Shown piece after piece: positions 33,678 to 45,100 of a DNA stretch of 64,000 bases. The translations under genes were made by a program, and so were the position numbers. Origin of the DNA: Gelatoporia subvermispora B (Eukaryota; Basidiomycota; Agaricomycetes; Polyporales; Gelatoporiaceae); assembly GCA_000320605.2 (NCBI GenBank), contig KB445795.1:867867-931866 (forward strand), read 5' to 3'. The stretch's first letter is position 1. Every line of letters starts with the position of its first letter. The notes beneath the pieces were generated by a model. It searched no databases. It was given only the letters and a program-made list of their open reading frames with translations, and was not told the origin of the DNA.

Positions 33678-34343
33678 TCTCAGGGTGCTCTTACATCTGA
33701 TCACGCACATGGTCAAGAAGATGGGAACAACTGTGCATGATATTATGGAAGACATGATGAGCATAGCACATGAAAGCACATGAGAGCACATGAAAGCACA
33801 TGAAAGCACAAGCAAGTACAAGGGTGGCAAGCAACAGCACTGCAACGAACAAACAAAGATACCGAGAAGCGCCTTGCCATTGCTTGCGTGTCCTCCGTTT
33901 GATGGCGGTCTGTCGTAATGACCATCCTGGGTAGAGAATTCGCGAGCATACGAAAGGCCAATACACGCCCACAATAGATCCAGCGTCTTCTCATGAGATA
34001 CACGGCCTACCCCGAAACCTTGCTGAGCGTGTGGCATTCGACGGTTTCGACGGAGTGATTTCGGTGTCACCGGCTCCAGCTTGCCGCAAGCGTACCCGCG
34101 GATTGATGCGGCCAATGAGTCGCACCCGATACTTTCAGCCTCGTCCAGTCGCGACGTCCAGAGGATCCTTAAGCCTGGTAAGACCAACGGGGCCAAAGTC
34201 CTTCCAAAGATACATCACTCCTTGTCCGACGCGGTACAGCGAGGCATATTCGAGACGAAGACGAGAGCAACCCCCATACAGCGTTTTGCAAACCCTCGTG
34301 GCCCATAGTATTCAAGCGAGGAAAACCCGGGAAATCTGGCCTC
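33678..34343. other. Convergent 3' interval with a short tandem repeat
   Basis: About 670 bp between the ends of TBCE (+) and the SR-type gene (-). A 180-codon minus frame (33654-34196) overlaps the repeat and encodes a Cys/Leu-rich sequence without a domain. I treat it as chance. Confidence 0.5.
33765..33810. repeat. 10-bp tandem repeat, about 4.6 copies
   Basis: The unit AGCACATGAA is repeated head to tail with one base change in the second copy. It sits about 90 bp after the TBCE stop in non-coding DNA. Confidence 0.9.
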
Positions 34344-35752
34344 TCAGCGCGCCCATCCGTTATCCCCATTGGCGTGCCTCGGGGGCCTGTCCTCGAAGCG
34401 TTCGTCCTTCTCGTCCCGTCTTCTGTCGTCCCTGCGCCTGTCGACATCGTCCCTGCGGCGATCATAATAAGGGTCAGGGCCTCTCCGATCATCATATCCT
34501 CCTCTTCGGTCATCGTACCCTGCAGCAGGCCTCTTATCATCATACTCCCTCCGGGGAGGGGGAGACCTGGCGGGTCGACGGTCGGGACGGTCGGGATCCT
34601 CCCGGCGGGGGGACCTAGAACGCTCGCGACGGAAGCTACGATCCTCGCGGTATCGGTCATCACGGTGGCGATCGTCTCTGTGACGATCGTCCCTGCCGTA
34701 GCGGTCGTCGCGAGGACGGTCGTCACGGCGGGCATCCCGACGGTAGTTGTCCGGGCCTCCGCGCTGTACACATAGTGTGAGAGGGGTGAGAATACATATG
34801 ACAGGGAGACGTACTTCTGCATCCAAGGCCACTCGGACGGGCTGGCCGCGGAGGTCACGGCCATCTAGTTCCTTGACCGCACGCTCGGCATCTTCACGGG
34901 AGAGGTATTCCAGAACACTAGTCACGGAAGTTGATGTCGAGTACATGGCTGTGTGAGCATAGATACGCACCCTTCTCCGGGGACGTCGCGGTCAATATCG
35001 GCGTAAGAAACGCTTCCGGCTTCGCGGCCAAAGTCCTTGAGGTCCTGGAGGAACGTAGCACAGTATGTTAGGGCCGATGCGGGGAACTTTTCTCGGTGAT
35101 TGCGCGGTCACAAGGATGTGGAGGCCCGTTAGGCTATCCAAAAGGGCATTCGAAGGATCCACATGTCCGGTCGGTGGAGCCTCGCCAAGTATCCACGAGA
35201 AACGCCACCAGAGAAGGGGTAGAGGCCAGGACCGAGAGTCATACCTGCCAGCTGGTGTCGCGGGAAATACCAGAGACAATGAGGCGGTAACCAGGAGGGC
35301 GCCTCGTACGGGGACGCTGCTCGGCCTCGTAGACGTCACGACGAGGGCGAGATTCCTTGGCGAACTCAACGACAATGCTTCATTGAGATCAAGTCAGTTG
35401 GTGTCCAACAACAGGGTCATGAGTGCGACGAGTCCTACTTGGCGCCCATGAAGGTCTTGCCGTTGAACTGTTGAACAGCGTCTTCGGCGTCCTTGGAACT
35501 TTCAAATTCGACGAAGCCAAAACCTGGCAAGGGTGCCAACACTTCAGCACGAGGAGAGATGCGCGCACGGGCGCGCTCTGAACAGACCTGTCATGACACG
35601 GCAGTCGACGATGCGACCGTAGCCATCGAAGAACTTGGAGACATCCTCAGAGCGGGTATCGGGCGGGAGACCTGAAAGATGTAGCCATCAGGAAACATGA
35701 CTAGCAAGGAGATGGAGGGAACATTACGGCCAAGGTAAAGACGTCTGGCCAT
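34344..35752 (-). CDS. SR-type RNA-binding protein with two RRMs and an Arg/Asp-rich tail
   Basis: Splicing factor of the SR class, similar in layout to SRSF4/5/6 or fission yeast Srp2. The first RRM reads MARRLYLGRLPPDTRSEDVS, KFFDGYGRIVDCRVM, then GFGFVEFESSKDAEDAVQQF with RNP motifs split by introns. The second RRM reads YRLIVSGISRDTSWQDLKDF, then EYLSREDAERAVKELDG and GQPVRVALDAE. The C-terminal third is RRDD/RHRDD/DRR repeats with a few RSRS, so Asp takes the place of many serines of a classic RS domain. The stop is at 34344. Divergent to NFS1, 355 bp apart. Confidence 0.88.
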
Positions 35753-36107
35753 GGTGAATGAAGGCAAGATGGGAGCAGTGATTGAGCCTGATCGAGGTTC
35801 AAAAGGCAGCAGCAGCATGGTCCGTGCGCTCTGCGAACTTGATGCGCGGTGTTCGCGGCTGGGACGCGGTCTGCCCGCGTGGGCCAGGCTCTGGCGGCGT
35901 CTGCCCTGGGCGTCTGCCGCGCTGGGGCCTGGAGTGCGCGTGGCGCTGGCCAGGAGTCTGCCCACTCTGGTCACGTGTGCCGCGAATGACAAACGCCGCA
36001 CGCTTGAGCCGAGCGGACACGAAAAGGCCCGCCGCTTTGCCGCTGCTGCTCACCGCACATCTCAAGTCTATCTGATAACTTTGCAGCGCCCTTGCTCGTC
36101 GTCCGTC
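35753..36107. promoter_or_regulatory. Shared divergent promoter interval SR protein/NFS1
   Basis: 355 GC-rich base pairs lie between the two start codons. Long frames run through it on both strands, as expected by chance in GC-rich DNA. No gene is supported here. Confidence 0.5.
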
Positions 36108-38020
36108 ATGTTCTCAAAGGCCTCGAGCAGAGCGAGCTCAGTAGTGTCCCGTGCGGCCACCCGCGCCGCCGTATCCCGCGCGGCGACCAAGCAGGCCCGC
36201 CGCGCATTCGTGCAGCCATCCGGCGCCGACCGTGCGAGCGTCGTCGACGTCCCCTCGACGTACCAAGAAGATGGCCACCTCTTCACCCCTCGGGCAGGTC
36301 AGTATCACAGTCGCATCACCTGTAGAGTCGTTTTGACATCATGTATGCGACAGATATGCTCGGCTTTAAGCTCGACATGCCCCGCCGTGAAGGCACATTA
36401 GGGGAAAAGGCACGGCCCATCTACCTTGACATGCAGGTACGCCACCTCTCGCAAATGCCATGTACCATCAAGTATTGATAAAGCACTATAGGCTACGACA
36501 CCTGTTGACCCCCGAGTTCTCGATGCCATGTTGCCCTACTTCACCGACCAGTTTGGGAACCCGCACAGCCGAACACATGCGTACGGCTGGGAGGCAGAAA
36601 AAGCGGTCGAAGATGCGCGCAAGGTATGTTGGACTCACCAAAACCACTGTCCATTGCTTACCATTTGCGCTGCAGTATGTCGCCGACCTGATTGGGGCAG
36701 ACCCCAAAGACATCGTCTTCACGTCCGGCGCCACGGAGACCAACAACATGGCAATCAAGGGCGTTGCCCGATTCCACAAGGAAAAGAAAAAGCACATCAT
36801 CACCACCCAGACCGTACGTTTCCCCCTTAATCATCTACTCCACGGCGCCCCGTACTCATTCCGAGCAGGAGCACAAGTGCGTGCTAGACTCGTGCCGCAA
36901 GCTGCAGGAGGAGGGCTTCGACGTGACGTACCTCCCGGTGCAGAAGAACGGCATTGTCGACCTCGCCGAGCTCGAGGCCGCGATCCGGCCCGACACCTCG
37001 CTCGTCTCGATCATGACCGTGAACAACGAGACGGGCGTCATCCAGCCCATTAAGGAGATCGGCGCCATCGTGCGTAGGCATCGCGGCGTGCATTTCCACA
37101 CCGATGGCGCGCAGGCGGCGGGCAAGATCGCGCTGGATGTGAACGAGATGAACATTGACCTGATGAGTATCTCCGGACACAAGTTGTATGGACCGAAGGG
37201 CATCGGCGCGGCGTATGTCCGCCGGAGACCCCGCGTTAGGCTGGAGCCGATCATCAGCGGAGGTGGGCAGGAGCGTGGGTTGAGGAGCGGCACGCTGCCC
37301 ACTGCACTTATTGTCGGCATGGGTGAGGCTGCGCGGATCGCGAGGCAGGAGATGACGGTGAGTACATGTTCCACTTTTCGCGGTGATGAGAACATGCACG
37401 AATTTCGGAGTGAGCTTTGCGGCGTACTGGCCGCTCAACGGCTGCCGGCTTTGCAATGACCTACCGTGCAGGGGTACTGAGCTTTCAACTCTTCTGAATC
37501 TTCTACCTCCATCTCATCTCGGTACTGACTTGCGTTCTCAGACGGACCACGCGTATATCAAGAAACTCTCCGATCGCCTCATCCAGGGCATCAACGCGCA
37601 GGTCGAGCATGTCATCCGCAACGGCGACGCGAACGGCTACCCCGGCTGCGTGAACCTCTCGTTTGCGTACGTAGAGGGCGAGTCGCTCCTCATGGCGCTC
37701 AAGGACATCGCGCTCTCCTCCGGCAGTGCATGCACGTCGGCATCGCTCGAGCCGTCGTACGTCCTCCGTGCGCTCGGTGCCGCAGAGGACATGGCACATT
37801 CGTCGCTCCGCTTCGGCATTGGCCGCTTCACAACGGAGGCGGAAATTGACTTCGTTGTTGCAAGAATTGTGGCTGTTGTGCAGAGGCTCCGTGATATGAG
37901 GTATGTTTACTATTCTTCGTTTGCCTTGGTGCAGGTGTTCACATGGTTGTTTGAAGCCCTCTGTGGGAAATGGTACAAGAGGGTATTGACATCAACACGA
38001 TCAACTGGGCCCAACATTAA
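36108..38020 (+). CDS. NFS1: Cysteine desulfurase, mitochondrial (NFS1)
   Basis: PLP enzyme that takes sulfur from cysteine for iron-sulfur cluster assembly and tRNA thiolation. The N-terminus ([20 protein letters not shown]...KQARRAF) is rich in Arg, Ser and Ala, a clear mitochondrial presequence. Motifs: [74 protein letters not shown] (PLP lysine), [12 protein letters not shown] and [14 protein letters not shown] (the persulfide-forming Cys). A final short exon after a phase-2 intron gives [20 protein letters not shown], then His and the stop at 38020. The intron between TTQT and EHKC is stop-free. Residues expected for activity are present. Confidence 0.95.
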
Positions 38021-38362
38021 TAGAGAAAACTCCCAAAAAATTACCCGCTATTGTTTAAGATTCGCCGTCGTGGGCACCTGCAGCTCATGAGTTGCCTACA
38101 TCCCACGACTCATATTGGTTCCCTTGCATTGTAACGCGTATCCTATGTACTTTCTACGGAGTGTAATGACAGGTCTGCATGCTTTCGGATGACACGATCT
38201 CGACCTGTGGAGGACGCTTGTGCCGACATGATGTACTCAACTACGTCATTCCGTTGAGAATCTGAGATTGAAAAGCAGATGGAGATACAAATGTAATGAC
38301 TATAATAACATGACAGAGTACAAAATAGGGAAACAGTCCGACCAGAAGAGAGTGACTACGCG
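38021..38362. other. Convergent 3' interval NFS1/SNW1
   Basis: 342 AT-richer base pairs without coding signal, presumably the two 3' untranslated regions. Confidence 0.5.
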
Positions 38363-40348
38363 TTACGACTCGCGGTCATCTGCCTTGTCGAGCTGCTGGC
38401 GTTTGCGAGAGCCGCCACTACAAATAAATCAGCCATGCATTCCTGACGGCAGTCGAAGAAAGAAAAAACGTACACTTCTGTATCGAGACCCCTCTTCCTC
38501 CCGGACTTCGCCTCGTCCAAGAACTTGTCCAGACCGAAGACATCGCCGGTATCCTTCTCAAATTGCACAGGGCCTTCTCTGATCTCCTGGTCCTTCGATC
38601 CCTCGAAGCCAGCTCGTGCCTCTCCAAGCCCAAACCGGTCGTTGTCGAGCGCCTTCCCAATGCCCTCCTCCGTGCCCTCCCCAAAGGAGTCCTGGTTCCC
38701 CTCGGCAATATTTCCGCGCGCCTTATAAATCGCCGCGGCAGCCGTCGAGCCGTGGAAGAGCGGGCGGTCGTACAAGTTGTACGCATCGTCGTCTGCAAAC
38801 GAGCCCGCGAGCGACTCCTGGTTGAACAAGCGGGAGTCGAGCATCGACTCCTTCGAGAGCGTCGGCTTCGCGAGCCCGAGCGCGATCTTCTCCGAGATGT
38901 CGCGATTCTGCTGCCGCGCGAGCATCTTCGCGCGCTGCTCCTGCCCCATGTTGCTCATCCGCAGCTCCCGCTCGCGCTCCCGCCGCTTCTCCTCCCGCAT
39001 CTGGTCCCGGATCCGCGCCGCCTCCTCGTCCTCCTCGTCATCACGCTCGGACTCAGGCTCACTCTCGCTGCCGCTGCCGTACGCGCCCAGAGACGACTGC
39101 ATCGCAGCAGTACGCTCGGCGGTCGGCTTAGAGTCGGCTGTCCGTGCTGCGGCAGGAATACCGGCTCGCTCTTCTCGGGCGCGCTGTGCAAGTAACCGCA
39201 GGTTCTCCTCCTTCTGCGCTTTCTCTTTCTCCGCGAGCTTCTGCTGCATGAGAGCACGTTGCCGCACTTCCTCTCGTGCATGTCTGTCTGCAACGAACAG
39301 CGCCTCCGAGAACTTGGCAAAGTTGTCGTTGATGTGTACCTAACAGAAGACGGACAATAAAATTAGCATGACCCCGTGAGAGAGCAGTAGGACGCACATC
39401 TTGCAGACCGCGGCCATCCGCCGCAAGCCGCTTGTCCAGAGGAATAGTGTAACCCTTATTGTTCTTCCAATTCGAGATACATGGGGGGATCATCCACTCC
39501 TTCTGCTCCTGTGCCGTGGCCTTCCTGGGTGGGCTGCGTAGCACTGGGGGCGGGGGACTTGGCGGGCCTCTTGGGATTTTCTTGTGCTTGAAGCGTGGTG
39601 GCTCAAGGGGGTCCTCAACAACCTCCGTCATCTTAATAATGCGTTGCTTGAGACCATCAGCACCATTCTGCTGACCGGGGGTGTACCGGATGAAGGATGT
39701 CTTGCCCTGGCTGTCAGGAACGTTCTTGGGTTGCGCAGCCTTGATCTTCCCGTTGACGAGCTTCTCAAGTGCAGCGCGCGTCTTGTCGGTTGTGGACTGA
39801 ACTTCGTCTTCCGAAGGACGCTCCAGTAGTCGCGCAGCCTCGTCTAGGTCTTTCCGGTGGGCAAGCGGTACGAGATCCTTGAATTGTGATTGCACAAACT
39901 TGCCGGACCGTTGACCTTGCAGAGCGATAGCATCGTAGCGGACGTTCCCCTCTGCATCTACTTGGAGCGCAAGGGTGTTACCGGATGATGCCTAGAGTCT
40001 CGGTCAATAGAGACAAGGTTATCAAGACTAGCAGACGCGCCTTTTTCTTGCCCATGTCCAACGGATACTGAGCAACAGGACACTCTGGGTATGCTCCACC
40101 GTCGCCAAAGTCTTCCATAGAGCTCGGCTTCCATCCTTTGCGCTGGCCGTACGGGGGTACCACTGTGCGTATTATGACAGACTGTTCGGCGACCTCTTGC
40201 ACCGCTTGCACGGTCTGCGCGAGTTGCTGTTCTTCCTCATCATCGAAGACGCTCGACGTGTTGACTGGTTTTGGGAGTAGTCTAGACCGTGTCAGCAATG
40301 GTCTGAATGATCTGTATGTGATACCCACGATGCAAGAGCGGTAGCCAT
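38363..40348 (-). CDS. SNW1: Pre-mRNA-processing protein 45 / SNW domain protein
   Basis: Spliceosome component (SKIP, Prp45), also a transcription co-regulator in animals. The first exon is tiny (MATALA plus two bases of a split Ser codon), joined to LLPKPVNTSSVFDDEEEQQ. The conserved part has VPPYGQRKGWKPSSMEDFGD, GGAYPECPVAQYPLDMGKKK, SGNTLALQVDAEGNVRYDAI, QFKDLVPL and IPPCISNWKNNKGYTIPLDK, the last containing the name-giving SNW. A long charged coiled-coil (RQRALMQQKLAEKEKAQKEE) and an acidic stretch follow. The C-terminal box reads FNQESLAGSFADDDAYNLYD, LFHGSTAAAAIYKARGN and FGLDKFLDEAKSGRKRGLD, then GGSRKRQQLDKADDRES from a last small exon. Stop at 38363. Confidence 0.95.
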
Positions 40349-40540
40349 GGCGGGGTGGTGGGTGAGCGGTTAGAGCTCGACGGCGCAAGCGGCGAGCTCA
40401 ATCAGCGACTGTGGCGGGATTATTTGGCTGTATTTGTTCTCGGTGGCACAGGCGCGCCCGAAAGGAAAGTGCAAGCAGCGCCGAACGCGGGCTTTGGCTG
40501 CACAGCGCCGCAGACTCAAAATCTTCAACACCGTCTGGTG
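40349..40540. promoter_or_regulatory. Shared divergent promoter interval SNW1/TIM54
   Basis: Only 192 bp separate the start codons, the shortest divergent gap here. A frame in phase with TIM54 continues upstream to 40355, so a longer TIM54 N-terminus is possible but unsupported. Confidence 0.55.
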
Positions 40541-42053
40541 ATGAGCTCCAATGTCGGGGACAGCGCTTTCCCCGAGCCGAAGCCACCGCAATCTGGATTG
40601 AAGGCAGCCCTCCAATACACTGGCATCCCTCCGTCATGGCTTGACAAAAGACCCAAACTCCCGTCTCGGAATTGGCTCATCTTCCTTGGTGTCACCTCTG
40701 TGATAACTGGCTGCTATGTCTATGACCGTCGACAATGCAGGAAAATCAAGGAGGAGTACGTCGGAAAAGTGAAACATCTCTCCGAGGACCCCCTACACAG
40801 TCTCGACAAGCCGCGCAAGGTCACCGTGTATGGCGCGAAATGGCCCGGGGACGAAGACTATGACCGCAGCATGCTCTACTTCCGCAAGTACGTCAAGGTT
40901 CGCGCCTGACCTTTTCCACGTTCGCACGCCGCTGACCCTCGCGCAGCCATACCTTGTCGCCGCTGCGATCGACTATGAGATGATCAAGGGCCGCAGACAT
41001 GGCGACCTCGCGGAGCGCATCGCCAACGAGATCAAGTCTCAGCGCAGGCAGGCACTGGGCTTGGACCCTCCGCCCCCGTCAGTGATGCTCCTACCGCCGG
41101 TCTCACCTGAGGAGAAGCGCCGTCGGGAACTTGAGGGAGGTATCATAATTGTTGGTCGCCCGACCTTTAAGGAGTTCATGGCGGGCGTGAAGCGCGGCTG
41201 GACCGAGAGTCTGGAAGTGGTGGACAAGGAAGAAAAGCTTTCCAGAGAGCTCGAAACCGATGGCAGGTTCGATGAACCGGAGCTTGAGTCTCCTCTCGGA
41301 AGCTTCGACGATGGAGAGCCCATCCCGACTCCCTCGAGGCTCCCGTCATCTAAATCCTTCTCGCCCTACACTCCTCCGCACCTTCGGAATACGGAATCTC
41401 CCCAGCCACGCAGCTCGTCCTCATCGGAGAGTTCAATTCCGGATTCTATGAACGCCCCACCTCCCGTTATCCCGCAACTACCCCCAATTCTCCTCGTTCA
41501 CTTTGTCAACTACCTCGGCCTCACTCAGATCCCACTCATGATCTGGGACTTCTTCAATGAGCGTCGCAAGGTGCGCTCCGGCGCGGAGGCAGCTTACCGA
41601 CTCATCATGGGCCAGACACGCCCCTTCGAGGCGCCACTACTTCACGAACAGCCTACCACCTTTGACGCCAATGCCGTGCTCGAGCCGCCGAAGCCATATC
41701 TCTCGGAGCTCTCGCCGTCTGACCTGGACTTCGACAAGGAAGCCGAGTCGTACTATAAGAAGTCCATGGTACGCGACTTCGAATCTGACATCACCAAGGC
41801 ACGCGAGAGGTTCTACAAGGAGCTTCCGCAACGCCTCGACACGGCCCGCGCTCTAGCACGCGGCACGCGCGAACCCACCAAGGACGAGCGCGATTACCCT
41901 CCACCAACGGAAGTTGAGCTGCGTGCCGAACGGATGAAGAAAGAGCTTCGCTGGACCAGCGACGAGCACGGCTGGCGGATCGTGACACCCAACAAGGACC
42001 CAGAATGGGACGAACGGCTCAGGGAAGCGCTGAAGGTGTTCATCGATCCATGA
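40541..42053 (+). CDS. TIM54: Mitochondrial import inner membrane translocase subunit TIM54
   Basis: Subunit of the TIM22 carrier translocase of fungi. Two exons (40541-40897, 40947-42053) give 487 aa. The N-terminal part has SGLKAALQYTGIPPSWLDKR, then one membrane segment (NWLIFLGVTSVITGCYVY) and the conserved KPRKVTVYGAKWPGDEDYD, joined to PYLVAAAIDYEMIKGRRHGD. A Ser/Pro-rich insert (about residues 250-300) precedes PPILLVHFVNYLGLTQIPLM and a charged C-terminus ending REALKVFIDP. Start chosen at MSSNVGDSAF, just before the conserved N-terminus. Confidence 0.92.
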
Positions 42054-42176
42054 TCAGTCACACCGGGTTTGCTACGTTGCGGAAGATGCATATCTCCGTC
42101 TGGGTACTACATGTTGGTGGCCACACTCTTACTACTATCTTACATGCATTATACACCCGTCCGTTTTCGGGAATGC

Positions 42177-45100
42177 TCACGGCATCTTGTCCACAATGAT
42201 CACTGCATCGCTCTGCAACCACGCATCTAGCTCCGCGAGCGGGTCTGGCTCCTCCTCGTTGTCTTGCTCGTTCACTTCAGGCATTCTAATTGATTTTTCC
42301 TGTGGATGCGAATCTTCGTCGTTGTGGCGCAATGCGCGTGAGGCCTCTTGCATATAGCCTTCGGGCTTACTTCGCGCTGGTGCCGAATGGGGGGCATTCA
42401 TACCGAACCCAGGCTGTGTCGTCGACACTAACCTGGTCTCTTTGTCGCCCAGGTGAAAATCTGCGCGCGCAAGATCAGGTGAATCCGAGACTATGTCGAA
42501 GAGACTGTAGTCCAGGACGAAGTCTTCGCCGTCATTCCAAGCGCTTTTCGGTTGTTCACGAAACTCTTCCCCAGAGTTCTGCCTGCTGTCCATCTCCTTC
42601 GCAGGATCATCGTCGCCATCCGAGGAGACATCAAGGAAGAGAGGCTCTTTGGGTGTAACGAGCCCACGACTTGACTTCATGTTTAGGTCTGTGGATGATT
42701 TGTGATGGCTGCGCTTCGGTGTATATACACCTTGGACCGCCTTCCCTGGTGGCGAAGTAACATTAGAGACGTCAAGAATCTTGCGGCGCTTTGCGAGAGA
42801 CAGCGGTTGATCATCTTTCAGCTTTCTCTTCGAAGCTGAGGTGACCTTCGAGGGATATGAAGTGGATGTTTCGATGACCGTATGTAACGTTCGCGGTTCC
42901 TCGGGTAGCTCTCTGATGAGTGCATCAATCTCGGAGTTAGAATAGTCAGACCCAGAGACAGGCGTTGGTAGACTCGGGCGGCCCCGAGCTGGCTGATTGC
43001 AAGAGTTCAGCAAGTCACTAGGCTCGGGAAGCTCATCGTCAGATTCGTCAGATTCGTCGATATTCATCGGAGTGCTCTTCTCATGGTCGAGGCACATGAA
43101 TTCCAGGTTGAAGTTGGGCATAGCGCGTGTCTTCCCTGTGGAACTGTTAGAAGGGGTGGGCTCGTCTAGTTTAATCCTTTGGCCTTTGTTCAGTTTGAGT
43201 CGTTCGACTACCCCGGTACCTTCGTGGAGCGCGTCCAGGTGCTCCATGTGACGATCCCTGGTATCGCACGGCTTCGGCTTCGGCTTCGGTTTTGCTTTTG
43301 ACTTGGCCGCGTCTTCAGGCCGTAATACATGTATCTTACTCGAAGTCATACTCGATGTTCTCTCAAATTCTTCTTCGGCCTCCATGGAGGCACATACGGC
43401 TTCGACGCGTTTCTTCGACCACGCAGGCTTCGCTATACCCTCTCGACAACTTGCATTGGTGTCGAGTGAGTTTCACAATCCGTTGCGACGAGACATACGC
43501 ACCAAAGATGCAGGCATTTCGTCTTATCCTTGCAAGTATGATTACATCTGCAACCAAGCTTTGAGGTACTGTTAGACACCAAACCAGCGGCACTCACTCA
43601 TATTTCCCATTGGGCAGACGCTTTGGCACTCCCGCAGTATGAAATGCGGAAACCTGAGTCGCGCGCGTCTCTGCACCCTTGAATGATTGGTGGGACACAG
43701 TTTTCTCCTTCGCGTCCTCAGATCCTGTCATCATCACTTCCAGAGACAGCCTATCTTACACTTGCGTGAAAACATACCCGGAATTACCCGGCGCTGCTGA
43801 GGACCGGCATCTTGATCATCTCCGTCCATATTCCAGAAGTCGGGATCCTCGTCAAGCCCTTCCATATCCAGCTCCTGCGCATTTACAGTGTTAGCGCGAT
43901 CAGCATGGATGACTATCACGCACCAGAGTTGTCTTCGGGCGAGTATTTACTGATGGGTATTTCGCTGCATCTAAACATGGCTTATACGTAGCTGTCACCA
44001 GCACGCCGGCAATTGCGTCCTGTATTATGTGTGCTGAATACTCACGTGGTAGCACGATAGAGTAATGATGACCGACCGGGCTAATATATACCACCACGCT
44101 CTGACTGGGTTTCACGAGCTCAGCCGAGACTGTGAATTCTTTCGGTTCGGCTAGAGCCTTCGTCCTTCGACAGCATCAGCGAAAAAGTTCTTCAGCAATT
44201 AGGCATACATACCTTATGCGGCGAAAATCAATAAACTCATGATCAGATGTCAGAGTCAGGACAGTCGTCGTATCGGAGCCTCGGTATCTATTCTTCTTGT
44301 GCTTCGTATGACCAGGGTCTGAAAGTAAAGCAGCACATCGAATCGAAAGCTCGACCTGGACTGGTCGATCGCCATCACTTGGGGTAACCTCTTCTTCGGT
44401 GATACTCAATTCATATTGAGGGAACTCTTTGACGTAGGCGAGTAGTTCATGCCCAAATGGTGGCTTGCGATTCAGAAGCTGAAAGCACATCAACATCTCC
44501 GCACAAGTACGTCAACGAAACGCATGGATACCGCTTCAAGCCTCAGTGGGCTCTCGTTTCTCAGTATCTGCAAGCACGTTATCCCATTTTGAGCCAGGAC
44601 CTATTGAGTCACGAGTTCGGAAATGAGTAACTGTGAGCGGGGCGGTGTTGTGGCTTACTTTGATTCTGCGGTTTCGTTTAGCTATATGCAAGAGAGAAAA
44701 ATTGAGATGTACTGACGATTTCTCTCCTATTTGATCAAGCTGACGAAGCACGCTGGGACGGTCCTCCCACGCTTTTGCATTTAGACACCGTAGTCTTTAG
44801 GGCACATTCAGCGCCGATGATCGCGAGAAGTTCAACGGTCCTCACGCTTCCAGCCCGTGCAGCAACATGCTGCCTGATTTCTTGGCCACAGCAACCTCCA
44901 CAACAGCTACAGTTACGTTGATAGAGCATACGGTGCGCGGATAACATGCAGCCTACCTTTAGCAATCCGAGCGATATGTCGAAAGATACCTGGTGCTTCT
45001 AAGTTAGGCTGGCTGTCACCGCTTCGATACGCTGGATCTGCCAAGTTGATAGCACCAAGAACAGCCTAAGGCCCGTGAGTCATATTTACTGGAGTGTTCT

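Noticed and set aside
33654..34196. 180-codon minus-strand frame between TBCE and the SR gene
   Set aside because: It overlaps the TBCE stop and the tandem decamer, is Cys/Leu-rich from the repeat, and has no domain or splice support.
35751..36401. 216-codon plus-strand frame upstream of NFS1
   Set aside because: Only its end (from 36108) is the NFS1 first exon. The upstream part crosses the GC-rich promoter and has no conserved sequence.
36692..37459. 255-codon frame starting inside NFS1
   Set aside because: It is the NFS1 coding exon plus a retained stop-free intron and an out-of-frame beginning, not a separate gene.
40355..40540. In-frame N-terminal extension of TIM54
   Set aside because: The extension covers the whole SNW1/TIM54 promoter gap and lacks similarity; the conserved protein begins at the ATG at 40541.
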